This document shows, in pieces, positions 1 to 10,507 of a stretch of 64,000 bases of DNA. The stretch lies in contig NZ_JAPJZI010000001.1 of the NCBI RefSeq assembly GCF_027944115.1, forward strand, positions 3,906,001-3,970,000. Reading direction: 5' to 3'. The position numbers and the translations under genes are program-made. Under the pieces are notes generated by a model. It did no database searches and was not told the origin of the DNA. It saw nothing but the letters and a program-made list of their open reading frames with translations. Source of the stretch: Hoeflea prorocentri (GTDB lineage: Bacteria; Pseudomonadota; Alphaproteobacteria; Rhizobiales; Rhizobiaceae). How positions within the stretch are numbered: the first letter of the stretch is position 1; the number at the start of each line of letters is the position of its first letter.

Positions 1-1
1 C

Positions 2-442
2 GCGACATCGGACGGACACGATATGGTGGCTCCATCCGGCGAAGGGGCAGTGCGCTGCATGAAGCTGGCCCTTTCGACGGTCGACGGATCCGTCGACTAT
101 ATCAACACCCATGGCACCTCGACGCCGATCGGCGACAGCCGCGAAATCGGAGCGATCCGCGAGGTGTTCGGCGACGACATGCCTCACATTGCGTCGACCA
201 AGTCCCTTACGGGACACTCGCTCGGCGCGACGGGCGTTCAGGAGTCGATCTATTCGCTGCTCATGATGAATGAGAGCTTTATCGGGGAAAGTGCGCATAT
301 CAAGACGCTCGACCCCGAGTTCGAGGGCGTGCCGATTGTCCGCGAACGGATCGACAACGCAAAAATCGATACGGTTCTGTCCAACTCCTTCGGATTTGGC
401 GGCACCAACGCAACACTGATATTCCGGCGCCACGAGGGGTAG
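2..442 (+). CDS. fabB: 3-oxoacyl-ACP synthase I, C-terminal part (cut by window edge)
   Basis: This is the last 146 codons of a beta-ketoacyl-ACP synthase, the elongating condensing enzyme of type II fatty acid synthesis in the cytoplasm. The frame is open from the window edge, so the true start lies outside. Visible thiolase-fold motifs are [11 protein letters not shown], carrying the first catalytic histidine, and [10 protein letters not shown], carrying the second. The C-terminal [13 protein letters not shown] motif is typical of FabB/FabF. FabB rather than FabF is inferred from the sequence style and from fabI 8 bases downstream on the same strand, the usual rhizobial fabA-fabB-fabI order. 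The active-site cysteine would be upstream and cannot be checked. Confidence 0.9.
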   Translation, partial: ATSDGHDMVAPSGEGAVRCMKLALSTVDGSVDYINTHGTSTPIGDSREIGAIREVFGDDMPHIASTKSLTGHSLGATGVQESIYSLLMMNESFIGESAHIKTLDPEFEGVPIVRERIDNAKIDTVLSNSFGFGGTNATLIFRRHEG

Positions 443-450
443 ACGTCAAA

Positions 451-1242
451 ATGGGTCAACTGATCAAGGGGAAGCGCGGCCTCATCATGGGGGTCGCCAA
501 CGATCATTCGATTGCCTGGGGGATTGCCCAGGCGCTTCATGCAGAAGGCGCTGAACTGGCATTCACCTACCAGGGCGAAGCCTTTGGGCGGCGCCTGAAG
601 CCGCTGGCAGAACAGGTCAATTCTGATTTCATGATGAATTGCGACGTCGAGGATATCGAGACGGTGGACGCCGTTTTCGAGGCCCTCGCCGAGCGCTGGG
701 GCAGCATTGACTTCCTCGTCCATGCCATCGGCTTTTCCGACCGCAATGAGTTGCGCGGCCTCTACGCCGACACGACGCGGGAGAACTTCTCGCGGACCAT
801 GGTCATCTCATGTTTCTCATTTACCGAGATCGCCAAACGGGCCGCGGCCCTCATGCCGGATGGCGGGGCGATGATCACGCTGACCTATGGCGGCGCGACG
901 CGTGTCATGCCGAACTACAACGTCATGGGCGTAGCGAAGGCCGGCCTTGAGGCGAGCGTGCGCTATCTCGCCGCCGATTACGGCCCGGACAATATTCGCG
1001 TCAACGCGATTTCGGCCGGCCCTGTGCGGACGCTTGCAGGCGCAGGCATATCCGGGGCGCGCGAGATGTACAATTATCAACAGAGAAATTCGCCGATGCG
1101 GCGCAATGTGACGATCGATGATGTGGGCGGGGCCGCCGTCTATCTTCTGTCAGACCTGTCACGCGGCGTCACCGGCGAGGTGCACTTTGTGGATTCAGGC
1201 TACCACATCACGTCGATGCCGGTTCTGGACGAATTGAAATAG
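451..1242 (+). CDS. fabI: enoyl-ACP reductase (NADH)
   Basis: A 263-residue short-chain dehydrogenase-fold protein that reduces trans-2-enoyl-ACP in the last step of each fatty acid elongation cycle. The N-terminal GVANDHSIAWGIA is the FabI-type nucleotide-binding loop. The catalytic pair is Tyr156 and Lys163 in NYNVMGVAK (Y-x6-K), the FabI spacing rather than the Y-x3-K of ordinary SDRs. The length matches the family. The start is preceded by GAGGGG at the very end of fabB, so the two are probably cotranscribed. A bidirectional hairpin follows at 1277. Confidence 0.95.
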   Translation: MGQLIKGKRGLIMGVANDHSIAWGIAQALHAEGAELAFTYQGEAFGRRLKPLAEQVNSDFMMNCDVEDIETVDAVFEALAERWGSIDFLVHAIGFSDRNELRGLYADTTRENFSRTMVISCFSFTEIAKRAAALMPDGGAMITLTYGGATRVMPNYNVMGVAKAGLEASVRYLAADYGPDNIRVNAISAGPVRTLAGAGISGAREMYNYQQRNSPMRRNVTIDDVGGAAVYLLSDLSRGVTGEVHFVDSGYHITSMPVLDELK

Positions 1243-1276
1243 TACCGGCCGGAAAACACTAGATCCTGCAGAAACG

Positions 1277-1309
1277 AAAAACCCGCTGCGGCGACCGCAG
1301 CGGGTTTTT
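1277..1309. terminator. bidirectional rho-independent terminator
   Basis: A perfect GC-rich inverted repeat (CCCGCTGCGG, a 3-base loop, CCGCAGCGGG) is flanked by AAAA on the left and TTTTT on the right. It lies between the convergent fabI and pnp genes and can end transcription from both sides. Confidence 0.9.
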
Positions 1310-1329
1310 CTTTGGCTATTCCTGGTCGA

Positions 1330-3456
1330 TCAGTCTGCCGGCTCGCGAGGAATTTCCTCGCCGGTTTCCTGGTTCACGACCTTCATCGACAGGCGCACCT
1401 TGCCGCGATCGTCAAAGCCGAGAAGCTTGACGAAGACCTTGTCGCCTTCCTTGACGACATCGGAGGTCTTGCCGACACGTTCCTGCGCAAGCTGGGAAAT
1501 ATGCACCAGACCGTCACGCGGGCCGAAGAAGTTCACGAAGGCACCGAAATCGGCGACCTTGACCACTGTGCCCTCGTAGATCACGCCGACTTCCGGCTCA
1601 GCAACGATGGAATGGACCCATTTCTTCGCCGCCTCGATTTCCTTGGCGGAGGAGGAAGCGAACTTGATGGTTCCGTCGTCGTCGATATTGATCTTGGCGC
1701 CGGTCTTTTCCACGATCTCGCGGATGACCTTGCCGCCGGAGCCGATGACGTCGCGGATCTTGTCGACCGGGATGTTCATCACTTCGATGCGCGGAGCGAA
1801 CTCGCCGAGTTCCTCGCGACTCTCATTGATGGCCTTGCCCATCTCGCCGAGAATATGGAGACGACCGCCCTTGGCCTGATCGAGAGCGATCTGCATGATC
1901 TCCTCGGTGATGCCGGTGATCTTGATGTCCATCTGCAGCGAAGTGATGCCGTCCTTGGTGCCGGCCACCTTGAAGTCCATGTCGCCGAGATGGTCTTCGT
2001 CGCCCAGGATGTCGGACAGGACCGCGAAGCGCTCCTCTTCCTTGATGAGGCCCATGGCAATGCCGGCAACCGGCTTTGAAAGCGGAACGCCCGCATCCAT
2101 CAGGGCAAGAGAGGTTCCGCAAACGGTCGCCATGGAGGACGAGCCGTTCGATTCGGTGATCTCGGAAACCACGCGCAGCGTGTAAGGGAACTGCTCGCCC
2201 GTCGGCAGCATCGGATGGATAGCCCGCCAGGCGAGTTTTCCGTGACCGATTTCGCGGCGGCCGGGCGAACCGATGCGGCCCGTTTCGCCGACCGAGAAGG
2301 GCGGGAAGTTGTAGTGCAGCATGAAGTTTTCTTTGTACATGCCGGTCAGGCTGTCGACATACTGCTCGTCTTCACCGGTGCCAAGCGTTGCAACGACGAT
2401 GGCCTGCGTCTCACCACGGGTGAAGACGGCCGAACCATGGGTCCGCGGCAGAACGCCGACTTCGGATACAATCGCGCGAACGGTATCCAGTTCGCGGCCG
2501 TCGATGCGGCTCTTGGTGTCCAGAATGTTCCAGCGGACGATCTTGGCCTGCAGGGACTTGAAAACCGCGCCGATCTGCTCGGGCGTATACTCCGGCTCTT
2601 CCACTCCCTCGGGCAGGAAATGCTCGACCACCTTCGCCTTGACGGCATCGACGGCGTCGTAGCGTTGCGCCTTGTCGATGATCTTGTAGGCATCGCGCAG
2701 TTCTGTCTCCGCCAGTTTGAGCATGGCTTCTTCAAGCGCCGACATATCCTCGGCCTCGAATTCGCGCGGCTCCTTGGCAGCCACTTCAGCAAGCTTGATG
2801 ATGGCGTCGATCACCGGCTGGAAGCCCTTGTGCCCGAACATCACGGCGCCAAGCATGACGTCTTCGGCCAGTTCCTGGGCTTCGGATTCAACCATCAGGA
2901 CAGCGTCCTGGGTTCCGGCAACAACCAGATCCAGGCTGGATTCGCCCATTTCGTCAACATGTGGGTTAAGGACGTATTCGCCATTGATATAGCCAACGCG
3001 CGCACCGCCGATCGGACCCATGAACGGAACGCCGGACAGCGTCAGCGCCGCCGAGGTGGCGATCATGGACAGCACATCCGGGTTGTTCTCCAGGTCGTGC
3101 TGCATCACGGTGATAATGATCTGCGTGTCGTTCTTGTAGCCGTTGGGAAACAGCGGGCGGATCGGACGGTCGATCAGCCGGCATACGAGCGTTTCGTTCT
3201 CGCTCGGGCGGCCTTCGCGCTTGAAATATCCGCCCGGGATCTTGCCGGCGGCATAGGTTTTTTCCTGGTAGTTTACCGTCAGCGGAAAAAAGTCGCGTCC
3301 CGGGGTCGGCTGCTTCGCCGAAACAACCGTTGCCAGAACAACGGTTTCACCATAGGTGGCCATGACGGCGCCGTCGGCCTGACGGGCAATCTTGCCGGTT
3401 TCAAGGATGAGCGGACGCCCACCCCATTCGATTTCTACCTTGTGGGTATTGAACAT
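1330..3456 (-). CDS. pnp: polyribonucleotide nucleotidyltransferase (PNPase)
   Basis: A 708-residue phosphorolytic 3'-5' exoribonuclease that degrades mRNA and is part of the degradosome. Two RNase PH-like cores are followed by a KH domain ([11 protein letters not shown], near residue 560) and a C-terminal S1 domain (about 620-690). The second core has the typical [17 protein letters not shown] segment. The start at [11 protein letters not shown] is chosen because GAAGGA lies 6 bases upstream; an in-frame extension of nine codons has no comparable site. The gene lies downstream of rpsO on the same strand, as in most proteobacteria. The spacer carries several strong hairpins, described separately, and expression may be autoregulated through them as in E. 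coli. Confidence 0.97.
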   Translation of the reverse strand: MFNTHKVEIEWGGRPLILETGKIARQADGAVMATYGETVVLATVVSAKQPTPGRDFFPLTVNYQEKTYAAGKIPGGYFKREGRPSENETLVCRLIDRPIRPLFPNGYKNDTQIIITVMQHDLENNPDVLSMIATSAALTLSGVPFMGPIGGARVGYINGEYVLNPHVDEMGESSLDLVVAGTQDAVLMVESEAQELAEDVMLGAVMFGHKGFQPVIDAIIKLAEVAAKEPREFEAEDMSALEEAMLKLAETELRDAYKIIDKAQRYDAVDAVKAKVVEHFLPEGVEEPEYTPEQIGAVFKSLQAKIVRWNILDTKSRIDGRELDTVRAIVSEVGVLPRTHGSAVFTRGETQAIVVATLGTGEDEQYVDSLTGMYKENFMLHYNFPPFSVGETGRIGSPGRREIGHGKLAWRAIHPMLPTGEQFPYTLRVVSEITESNGSSSMATVCGTSLALMDAGVPLSKPVAGIAMGLIKEEERFAVLSDILGDEDHLGDMDFKVAGTKDGITSLQMDIKITGITEEIMQIALDQAKGGRLHILGEMGKAINESREELGEFAPRIEVMNIPVDKIRDVIGSGGKVIREIVEKTGAKINIDDDGTIKFASSSAKEIEAAKKWVHSIVAEPEVGVIYEGTVVKVADFGAFVNFFGPRDGLVHISQLAQERVGKTSDVVKEGDKVFVKLLGFDDRGKVRLSMKVVNQETGEEIPREPAD

Positions 3457-3477
3457 ATCTTGTCCTTCGTATGGACA

Positions 3478-3537
3478 CGGCATGAACCCTTTTCATGCCG
3501 GCCCGTTTGATAACGTACGTGGCCCGACCTTCGGGCC
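3478..3537 (-). promoter_or_regulatory. pnp leader hairpins
   Basis: Two strong inverted repeats lie just upstream of the pnp ribosome binding site. One has 9-bp arms (CGGCATGAA / TTCATGCCG, 3478-3500) with a 5-base loop. The other has 7-bp arms (GGCCCGA / TCGGGCC, 3521-3537) with a 3-base loop. Neither is followed by a T run in the minus direction, so they look like mRNA leader structures rather than terminators. Confidence 0.6.
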
Positions 3538-3551
3538 ATTTCGGTATGATC

Positions 3552-3622
3552 GTCACGGGCAAGACAGCGGGTGGCTTGCGCTTGGCGCAATGGACAAGCA
3601 ACCCGCAATCCTGCCCCGTGAC
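3552..3622 (-). promoter_or_regulatory. long imperfect hairpin in the rpsO-pnp spacer, possible RNase III site
   Basis: The arms at 3552-3578 and 3595-3622 are near-complementary over about 27 bases with few mismatches, closing a 16-base loop. Long duplexes in this spacer are cut by RNase III in E. coli and start pnp autoregulation. A similar role here is inference from position and structure. Confidence 0.55.
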
Positions 3623-3657
3623 CGTTCCATCGGATGCTCATACATCCGGAAACGAAA

Positions 3658-3685
3658 CCGGCGGGCGCGCATCCGCTCCCGCCGG
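3658..3685 (-). terminator. hairpin after rpsO, possible attenuator
   Basis: CCGGCGGG and CCCGCCGG form an 8-bp GC stem 6 bases beyond the rpsO stop. In the minus direction it is followed by TTTCGTTT, a weak T tract. It may act as a leaky terminator or as a 3'-end stabiliser for the rpsO transcript. Confidence 0.5.
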
Positions 3686-3691
3686 AAAAAC

Positions 3692-3961
3692 CTAACGGCG
3701 AATACCGAGGCTCGCGATAAGCTTTTTGTACCGCTCTTCGTCCTTCCGCTTCAGATAGTCGAGCAGAGAACGGCGGCTTGAAACCATCTTCAAAAGACCA
3801 CGGCGGGAGTGATTGTCCTTTTTGTGGCCTTTAAAGTGTTCCGTAAGATTGGTGATCCGCTCGGTGAGGATAGCTACCTGGACCTCAGGGGATCCGGTGT
3901 CGCCGTCCTTCGTGGCGTATTCCTTCATCAGTTCTGCTTTGCGTTCAGCAGTAATCGACAT
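3692..3961 (-). CDS. rpsO: 30S ribosomal protein S15
   Basis: An 89-residue primary 16S rRNA-binding protein that nucleates the platform of the small subunit. It has the family's exact length and the helix motifs [29 protein letters not shown] and the C-terminal [12 protein letters not shown]. It stands between truB and pnp on the same strand, the standard order. The start has AGAATGAAAGGA upstream. S15 often represses its own translation through its leader; no specific structure was identified here to support that. Confidence 0.97.
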   Translation of the reverse strand: MSITAERKAELMKEYATKDGDTGSPEVQVAILTERITNLTEHFKGHKKDNHSRRGLLKMVSSRRSLLDYLKRKDEERYKKLIASLGIRR

Positions 3962-4129
3962 CGTGCCTTCCTTTCATTCTGGAGGGGTAAGACGCCCAAG
4001 GGCCGGGATGTCGTCCAGCCTGGGCCGCGTTTACGGAGATCTTTGCTCCGTATCGCGGTGCATATAAGTCAGAAACCCGCAAAATACCAGCGTTATTTCA
4101 CGAAACGCCCGTTTCCGTCGCCGACGCGC

Positions 4130-5062
4130 TCAGGCGGAAAAAACACGTCTGGGACGAAACTCGCCCTGGGCGATTTCACCGATGGCAACCAGACGCCCGT
4201 TCACCGTCGCATAGGCCTCGTCGGCGGGCAAAGGCGCATCGCGGCCGCGCAACAGGATCGGGTTGCCGCACAGGAGCCGTTGGGCCTGCTGCTCGCTGAC
4301 GGGAAGATGCGGCAGCAATGCCAGCGCCTCACCTGTATCGATCAGGAATGCGTCGAGAGCAGCCAGCCGCTCCTCATCATCCTCGACCTCTTCGAGCGCC
4401 AGTATGTCTTCCATCGGCACAAGATCGTTCTGTCCGAAGGGCGCGACATAGGTGCGGCGCAGATCGGCAACATGGCCGTAACAATCAAGATCGCGGCCCA
4501 TATCGCGAGCCAGCGAGCGCACATAGGTGCCTTTGCCGCACTCAACCTCGAATATGGCCGAATCGGCATCGGGAAGCGCCACGAGGTCAAGCCGGTGGAT
4601 TTCCACCTCACGGGACGGGATGATCACCGCTTCGCCTTCACGCGCCAGATCGTAGGCCCGGTTGCCGTCAATTCTGACGGCGGAGAACTGCGGCGGCACC
4701 TGCTCGATAACGCCGCGATAGCGCGGCAGGAGCGCGAGGATATCGGCCTCACTGGGCCGCTCGGAACTCGTCTGGCTGACCTCGCCCTCCAGATCGTCGG
4801 TGGTGCGTTCCTCGCCCCATTGGACCGTGAAACGGTAAATCTTGCGTCCGTCCATGACATAGGGAACGGTTTTGGTCGCATCGCCAAGCGCAATCGGCAA
4901 CATGCCGGAAGCCAGCGGATCAAGTGTGCCGGCGTGGCCGGCCCTTTGCGCCTTGAACAGCCAGCGGACCTTGGATACGGCTTCCGTCGAGCCGTAATCC
5001 ACCGGCTTGTCCAGAATAAGCCAGCCGGAAATCGCCCGGCCCTTTTTCCTGCGCCGTGCCAT
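4130..5062 (-). CDS. truB: tRNA pseudouridine(55) synthase
   Basis: A 310-residue enzyme that makes pseudouridine 55 in the T-loop of tRNAs. The N-terminal [14 protein letters not shown] and the catalytic-aspartate motif [19 protein letters not shown] are diagnostic. The C-terminal part (about 240-310) is a PUA-like region. Its ATG overlaps the rbfA stop by one base (TAATG), so translation is probably coupled within the nusA-infB operon. The first residues are very basic (MARRRKKGR). Confidence 0.96.
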   Translation of the reverse strand: MARRRKKGRAISGWLILDKPVDYGSTEAVSKVRWLFKAQRAGHAGTLDPLASGMLPIALGDATKTVPYVMDGRKIYRFTVQWGEERTTDDLEGEVSQTSSERPSEADILALLPRYRGVIEQVPPQFSAVRIDGNRAYDLAREGEAVIIPSREVEIHRLDLVALPDADSAIFEVECGKGTYVRSLARDMGRDLDCYGHVADLRRTYVAPFGQNDLVPMEDILALEEVEDDEERLAALDAFLIDTGEALALLPHLPVSEQQAQRLLCGNPILLRGRDAPLPADEAYATVNGRLVAIGEIAQGEFRPRRVFSA

Positions 5063-5472
5063 TACTCGTCCCGCTCGTTTTCATCGGAATCAAGATCGCG
5101 CATGACCTGCGGCGAGCGCAGAAGCGCATCGATCTTCTGATAGTTGTCAAAGCTGGTGTCATCGCGAAAACGCAGGTCCGGCATATATTTCATCTGCCTG
5201 AGCGCCGGCGTGACACGCTTGCGGATGAACCGCGCATTGCGGTTGAGCGCTTCGACCACCTTGGCATGGTCGGCTGCGCCCAACGGTGCGACATAGGCCG
5301 TCGCGATCTTCAGGTCAGGCGACATATGCACTTCCGAGACCGAGATAACCGTGTTCTCGACAAGCGGATCGCGCACCTCGCCACGCTGCAGCACAGTGGT
5401 AATGGCTGCACGCACCTGTTCGCCGACACGCAGCTGCCGCTGCGAGGGCCCGGAGGAGGAAAAACGGGACAT
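5062..5472 (-). CDS. rbfA: ribosome-binding factor A
   Basis: A 136-residue single KH-like-domain protein that binds the 30S subunit during late 16S maturation and cold adaptation. The family pattern is seen in [15 protein letters not shown] near the N-terminus and in [19 protein letters not shown] in the middle. The acidic C-terminus (DSDENERDE) is common in alphaproteobacteria. It lies between infB and truB as usual and overlaps the truB start by one base. A spacer of about 100 bases separates it from infB. Confidence 0.94.
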   Translation of the reverse strand: MSRFSSSGPSQRQLRVGEQVRAAITTVLQRGEVRDPLVENTVISVSEVHMSPDLKIATAYVAPLGAADHAKVVEALNRNARFIRKRVTPALRQMKYMPDLRFRDDTSFDNYQKIDALLRSPQVMRDLDSDENERDE

Positions 5473-5573
5473 TTTATTACCTTTTCAATCACTTACGGCG
5501 GGATGGGACCGCCGCGAATGAGTGCAAACCGACCGGCGCCACAAGCGCCGGCCTCTTTAGCTGTCAAATTCGC

Positions 5574-8132
5574 CTAGAGTGTACGGGATACGTGCTCGAC
5601 GCGGAAACACTCGATCACGTCGCCGGCGCGGATATCCTCGTAGTTCTCGAAGGCCATGCCGCATTCCTGACCGGCATTGACCTCTGCGACTTCATCCTTG
5701 AAGCGCTTGAGCGTCTTCAGGCTGCCTTCGTGGATGACAACGCTGTCGCGGATGAGGCGGACGCCAACGCCGCGCTCGACCTTGCCTTCGGTGACACGGC
5801 AACCGGCGACCTTGCCGACCTTGGTGATGTTGAACACCTCAAGGATTTCGGCATTGCCGAGGAACGTCTCGCGGCGCTCGGGCGACAGCATGCCGGACAT
5901 CGCGGCTTTCACATCGTCGACGAGATCGTAGATGATGTTGTAGTAGCGAATCTCAATGCCCGCCGCCGCCGCGGCGTCGCGTGCCTGGGTATTGGCGCGA
6001 ACATTGAAGCCGATGATGGCAGCGTCCGATGCTTCGGCCAGCGAGATATCCGATTCGGTGATACCGCCGGCGCCCGAATGAACGATCCGGGCGCGAACCT
6101 CGTCTGTGCCGAGTTTTTCAAGGGCACCGGCAATCGCTTCGATGGATCCTTGCACGTCACCCTTGATGACAAGCGGGAATTCCTGGGCACCAGTGTCCTG
6201 GAGCTGCGTCATCATCTGCTCGAGCGAGCCGCGTGTGCCTGCCTGGCGGGCAACCGCCTTCTCTCTGGCGATGCGCTGACGGTATTCGGAAATTTCACGC
6301 GCACGGGCTTCGTTTTCGACAACCGCAAACCGGTCACCGGCCTGCGGCGTTCCCTGCAGTCCAAGCACTTCAACAGGCATGGACGGGCCGGCTTCCTTAA
6401 TCTGCTTGCCGCGGTCGTCAACCAGCGCACGCACCCGGCCCCATTCATCGCCGGCAACCACTATATCACCCGTGTGCAGCGTTCCGGCCTCGACCAGCAC
6501 GGTTGCAACGGAACCGCGGCCACGGTCGAGCTGGGCTTCGATGACGGCGCCCTCGGCCGTACGGTCCGGGTTTGCCTTCAGATCGAGGATTTCGGCCTGC
6601 AGCAGGATTGCTTCGAGCAGCTTGTCGAGATTGGTTCCCTTGGTCGCGGACACTTCCACATCAAGAACCTCACCACCCATGGATTCGACAAACACCTCGT
6701 GCTGCAGCAACTCGGTACGAACCTTGTTGGCATCAGCCTCGGGCTTGTCGATCTTGTTGATGGCAACGATGATCGGAACGTTGGCGGCCTTGGCGTGATT
6801 GATCGATTCAATCGTCTGCGGCATGACGCTGTCATCGGCAGCAACCACCAGAATGGCAACGTCGGTCGCCTGTGCGCCGCGGGCGCGCATGGCGGTGAAC
6901 GCGGCGTGGCCCGGTGTGTCGATGAAGGTAATCTTCTGACCGTTGTGCTCGACCTGATAAGCGCCGATATGCTGGGTGATGCCGCCGGCTTCTCCGGACA
7001 CGACATTGGCGTTGCGCACCGCGTCCAGAAGCGATGTCTTGCCGTGGTCGACGTGACCCATAATGGTTACGACCGGCGGGCGCTGCTTGAGCGTGCTGTC
7101 GTCATCCTTGATATCGAAAATGCCTTCCTCGATATCGGACTCGGCAACGCGCTTGACCGTGTGTCCGAATTCACCGGCGATCAGCTCGGCAAGGTCGGCG
7201 TCGATCACATCGCCCGGTTTCATCATCTGACCTTCTTTCATCAGGTACTTGATGACATCCACCGACCGTTCGGCCATGCGCTGCGACAGTTCCTGAATCG
7301 TGATGGTTTCCGGCAGCGTCACTTCACGGGCAATCTTCTCGCGCGGCTCCTGGTTGAGCGCGCGTTTCATTTTCTCCTGACGGCGGCGCATCGCCGAAAG
7401 CGAACGGCCACGCTGGTTGCCGTCTTCGTTCAGAGCCGTGTTAAGCGTCAGTTTTCCACGGCGGCGCGAATCCTCGCGCGGACGCGACGGCTTCGGCGCT
7501 TCCTGACGTACCGGCTTACCGCGCTGCGGCGCGGGCTTGCCGCGTGCGCCCTGATCGCCGGCATCATCCGGCTTCCTGCGGGCCGCCGGGGCCGGAGCCG
7601 GTTCCACCGGAACAGGCGGCTCGGGCTGGGCGGCAGCTTCCGGTTTCGTCTCGCCGGCAGCTTCGGCCTTTGCCTCTTCCTCCGCCCTGCGGCGGGCCTC
7701 TTCTTCCGCTTCCTTGGCGCGACGCGCGTCTTCCTCGGCGCGGCGTTCAGCTTCTTCCTGCGCGCGTTTACGGTCTTCGACTTCCTGGATCTTGGCGTTT
7801 TCCAGCGCGCGTTTACGGGCATCCATCTCGCTGGCGGACAGCTCCTTCAGCGCGGCGGCGGATTTTCCCTTGTCGGCTGCGGGTTCGGCCTTTGCCTTCG
7901 GCGCCGGCTTGGGGGCGGCACCCGGCTTCGGCTTGATCCCGGCCGCAAGCGAACCGGATTTCTCCTCGTCGGGCCGAGAAATCCTTCTTTTGCGCGTTTC
8001 GACAACCACCGCCTTGGTCCGGCCGCGACCCATATCCTGTCGCACCGTTCCCTGCTCAACGCCGGAGCGCTTCAGCGTCAGGGTCTTCTTGCTCGACACG
8101 CTGATGGTCTTGTCGTCCTTGGTTTCGCTCAT
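5574..8132 (-). CDS. infB: translation initiation factor IF-2
   Basis: An 852-residue GTPase that brings initiator tRNA to the 30S subunit. The first 260 residues are a low-complexity, charged segment rich in Glu, Arg, Lys and Ala, probably coiled coil; this is the usual variable N-domain. The conserved part has an IF2_N module (about 270-320), then the G domain with [20 protein letters not shown] and NKIDKPEA, and the beta-barrel domains. Its ATG overlaps the stop of the upstream YlxR-like gene (ATGA). The opposite strand is open for more than 850 codons, but that frame mirrors infB codon bias and is not a gene. Confidence 0.97.
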   Translation of the reverse strand: MSETKDDKTISVSSKKTLTLKRSGVEQGTVRQDMGRGRTKAVVVETRKRRISRPDEEKSGSLAAGIKPKPGAAPKPAPKAKAEPAADKGKSAAALKELSASEMDARKRALENAKIQEVEDRKRAQEEAERRAEEDARRAKEAEEEARRRAEEEAKAEAAGETKPEAAAQPEPPVPVEPAPAPAARRKPDDAGDQGARGKPAPQRGKPVRQEAPKPSRPREDSRRRGKLTLNTALNEDGNQRGRSLSAMRRRQEKMKRALNQEPREKIAREVTLPETITIQELSQRMAERSVDVIKYLMKEGQMMKPGDVIDADLAELIAGEFGHTVKRVAESDIEEGIFDIKDDDSTLKQRPPVVTIMGHVDHGKTSLLDAVRNANVVSGEAGGITQHIGAYQVEHNGQKITFIDTPGHAAFTAMRARGAQATDVAILVVAADDSVMPQTIESINHAKAANVPIIVAINKIDKPEADANKVRTELLQHEVFVESMGGEVLDVEVSATKGTNLDKLLEAILLQAEILDLKANPDRTAEGAVIEAQLDRGRGSVATVLVEAGTLHTGDIVVAGDEWGRVRALVDDRGKQIKEAGPSMPVEVLGLQGTPQAGDRFAVVENEARAREISEYRQRIAREKAVARQAGTRGSLEQMMTQLQDTGAQEFPLVIKGDVQGSIEAIAGALEKLGTDEVRARIVHSGAGGITESDISLAEASDAAIIGFNVRANTQARDAAAAAGIEIRYYNIIYDLVDDVKAAMSGMLSPERRETFLGNAEILEVFNITKVGKVAGCRVTEGKVERGVGVRLIRDSVVIHEGSLKTLKRFKDEVAEVNAGQECGMAFENYEDIRAGDVIECFRVEHVSRTL

Positions 8133-8782
8133 TCCGTATCCGTTTCCTGTGCGGGCTCGCCCGCTGTGTGACCGTTTTCCGCTCCTTTGCGGTAGCGGTC
8201 AAGCATCTTTGCGCGTTTCACTACACCCTCACCGGCCTGCCCTGCAAGCACCGCGAGGTGGATTACATTGCCGCCGGCCATCACAATCGCCCATTCATCA
8301 GCCGACAGGAGGCGAAAGGAACTGATTTCTCCACTTCCAGACGCCATGGCCACACGGCATGCCTGTTCGATCTTTCGAACGCCGCCGGTTGCGGCATCCG
8401 TCGCATTAAAAACCGCGATGGCCTGCCCGGACCGAACCGCGGAATCGACCTTTGTCGCACCGGTCACAACCTGCCCGGCTTTTCGGGCCATCGAGATCAT
8501 GCCCGTCAGTGCATTGACGAGCAATTTGTCGACCGTTTCATCCAGATCGCCCGGCACCGTGACCTTGGCCTTCAGTGCCCGGGCAAACAGGTTTTTTTCC
8601 ATCGCCTGCCGCAGACAGCGCCGGTCGGCGGTGACCCAGCACCCGCGACCGGGCAGTCTGGCGCGGATATCCGCAACGACGTTGCCGTCCGGATCGGCAA
8701 CAAACCGGATCATGCCATCCGCCGCTCCGCTCTTGCGGGTGACGATGCACATCCTGTCATTCATGTCCGCGTCCTTTCCCAT
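8129..8782 (-). CDS. YlxR-type RNA-binding protein fused to an L7Ae-like domain
   Basis: A 217-residue protein between nusA and infB, the classical place of YlxR. Residues 8-85 form the DUF448/YlxR domain ([19 protein letters not shown], then LPGRGCWV). Residues 95-180 resemble an L7Ae/L30e RNA-binding fold ([19 protein letters not shown]). This two-domain form is usual in rhizobia. The start at 8782 has GGAG 8 bases upstream; an in-frame ATG at 8764 also has a purine-rich site, so the first six residues are uncertain. In other bacteria YlxR affects RNase P and gene expression; the role here is inferred. Confidence 0.88.
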   Translation of the reverse strand: MGKDADMNDRMCIVTRKSGAADGMIRFVADPDGNVVADIRARLPGRGCWVTADRRCLRQAMEKNLFARALKAKVTVPGDLDETVDKLLVNALTGMISMARKAGQVVTGATKVDSAVRSGQAIAVFNATDAATGGVRKIEQACRVAMASGSGEISSFRLLSADEWAIVMAGGNVIHLAVLAGQAGEGVVKRAKMLDRYRKGAENGHTAGEPAQETDTE

Positions 8783-8801
8783 CAGGGAAGCTCCGGGACG
8801 C

Positions 8802-10457
8802 TCAGGCCTGCGCCACCTCGCCAGCAGCTTCGGCAGCGCCTTCCTCTGTTTCGGCCTCGCCCTCTTCGCCTTCTTCACCTTCTTCTTCGGCATGCATCGC
8901 TGCCAAATCTTCCTCGGTGATCCATCCGGCGGCGAGACGCGCGGCAACGACCATTTCCTCGGCCTCGGCCCTGGAGACGTCAAGACTTGAGAAGAGGCCG
9001 TCAAATTTGGTCGTCTCGCCATCCTTGCGCTCAACCCAACCGACCAGATCATCGGCGGCACAGCCGGCAAAATCGTCCATGGTCTTGATGCCATCTTCTC
9101 CGAGCGCCACCAGCATCGCCGTGGTCATGCCCGGAATGGCACGCAACTCGTCGGTTACGCCCAGTTCGACACGTTTTTCCTCAAGTCCGGCCTCGATGGC
9201 TTCAAGATACTCACGCGCGCGGCTCTGGATTTCCTCGGCGGTCTCGTCATCGAAGCCCTCGATCGAGGCGATCTCGTCGAGTTCCACATAGGCAACTTCC
9301 TCAACCTGGGAAAAGCCTTCCGACGCCAGAACCTGACCAACCATCTCATCAACGTTAAGCGCGTTCATGAAGAGTTCGGTCCGCTCGTTGAACTCCTTCT
9401 GGCGGCGCTCCGATTCTTCCTGCTCGGTCAGGATATCGATATCCCAGCCGGTCAGTTGCGAAGCGAGCCTGACATTCTGGCCGCGGCGGCCGATCGCCAG
9501 AGAAAGCTGATCGTCCGGCACCACCACCTCGATACGCTCTGCATCTTCATCGAGAACAACCTTGGCGACCTCGGCGGGCTGCAGCGCGTTGACGATGAAT
9601 GACGCCGGGTCCATCGACCAGGGGATAATGTCGATCTTTTCGCCCTGCAACTCGCCGACGACAGCCTGGACGCGGCTTCCGCGCATGCCCACACAGGCGC
9701 CGACCGGGTCGATCGAACTGTCGTTCGAGATCACTGCGATCTTGGCGCGGGAACCCGGATCGCGGGCGACCGAACGGATCTCGATGATGCCGTCGTAGAT
9801 TTCCGGCACTTCCATGGTGAAAAGCTTGACCATGAATTGCGGATGCGTCCGCGACAGAAAGATTTGCGGTCCGCGCTGTTCGCGGCGCACGTCGTAGACA
9901 AAGGCCCGGACGCGGTCGCCGTAACGGAAATTCTCGCGCGGGATCAGCTCATCGCGCCGGATGATCGCCTCGCCGCGGCCAAGATCGACAATGACGTTGC
10001 CGTATTCGACGCGTTTGACGGTTCCGTTGACGATTTCGCCAACACGGTCCTTGAATTCCTCGAACTGGCGGTCACGCTCGGCTTCGCGGACTTTCTGAAC
10101 GATCACCTGCTTGGCGGACTGGGCGGCAATGCGGCCGAAATCCATCGGCGGCAGCGGTTCGGAGACAAACTCGCCGAGCTGGATTTCCGGATTGTCGTCG
10201 CGCGCCAGTTCCAGGGCGATCTGGGTTGAATAATCCTCAACCTGCTCGACCACTTCCAAAAGACGCTGGAGCTTGATCTCACCGGTTTTCGGATTGATAT
10301 CTGCCCGGATATTGGACTCCGAACCGTAGCGCGAGCGCGCCGCCTTCTGAATGGCGTCGGCCATCGCATCGATAACAATTTCGCGGTCGATCGCCTTCTC
10401 GCGTGCCACTGCATCGGCAATCTGAAGAAGTTCGAGCCTGTTTGCACTAACTGCCAT
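8802..10457 (-). CDS. nusA: transcription termination/antitermination protein NusA
   Basis: A 551-residue RNA polymerase-binding factor for pausing, termination and antitermination. An N-terminal polymerase-binding domain (1-130) is followed by an S1 domain (about 135-200) and two KH domains (200-345; SIDPVGACVGMRGSRVQ and LAIGRRGQNVRLASQL). The C-terminus is an acidic repeat region ending in an EGEEGEEGEAETEEG-type tail typical of alphaproteobacteria. The start is placed at MAVSANRLELL because GGAG lies 6 bases upstream; in-frame starts further out would run towards rimP without a better site. Confidence 0.96.
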   Translation of the reverse strand: MAVSANRLELLQIADAVAREKAIDREIVIDAMADAIQKAARSRYGSESNIRADINPKTGEIKLQRLLEVVEQVEDYSTQIALELARDDNPEIQLGEFVSEPLPPMDFGRIAAQSAKQVIVQKVREAERDRQFEEFKDRVGEIVNGTVKRVEYGNVIVDLGRGEAIIRRDELIPRENFRYGDRVRAFVYDVRREQRGPQIFLSRTHPQFMVKLFTMEVPEIYDGIIEIRSVARDPGSRAKIAVISNDSSIDPVGACVGMRGSRVQAVVGELQGEKIDIIPWSMDPASFIVNALQPAEVAKVVLDEDAERIEVVVPDDQLSLAIGRRGQNVRLASQLTGWDIDILTEQEESERRQKEFNERTELFMNALNVDEMVGQVLASEGFSQVEEVAYVELDEIASIEGFDDETAEEIQSRAREYLEAIEAGLEEKRVELGVTDELRAIPGMTTAMLVALGEDGIKTMDDFAGCAADDLVGWVERKDGETTKFDGLFSSLDVSRAEAEEMVVAARLAAGWITEEDLAAMHAEEEGEEGEEGEAETEEGAAEAAGEVAQA

Positions 10458-10507
10458 TTCGGTCTCCATCACATGGCATGGTGCGGCTTGCGCCGCTTGT
10501 TCCAAAT

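Noticed and set aside
2215-3510. A 431-codon open frame opposite pnp
   Set aside because: Shadow of pnp codon bias. It lacks a ribosome binding site and any family motif.
5592-8171. An 859-codon open frame on the plus strand opposite infB
   Set aside because: It is the mirror of a GC-rich coding frame. The protein has no recognisable domain, while infB on the other strand is unmistakable over the same span.
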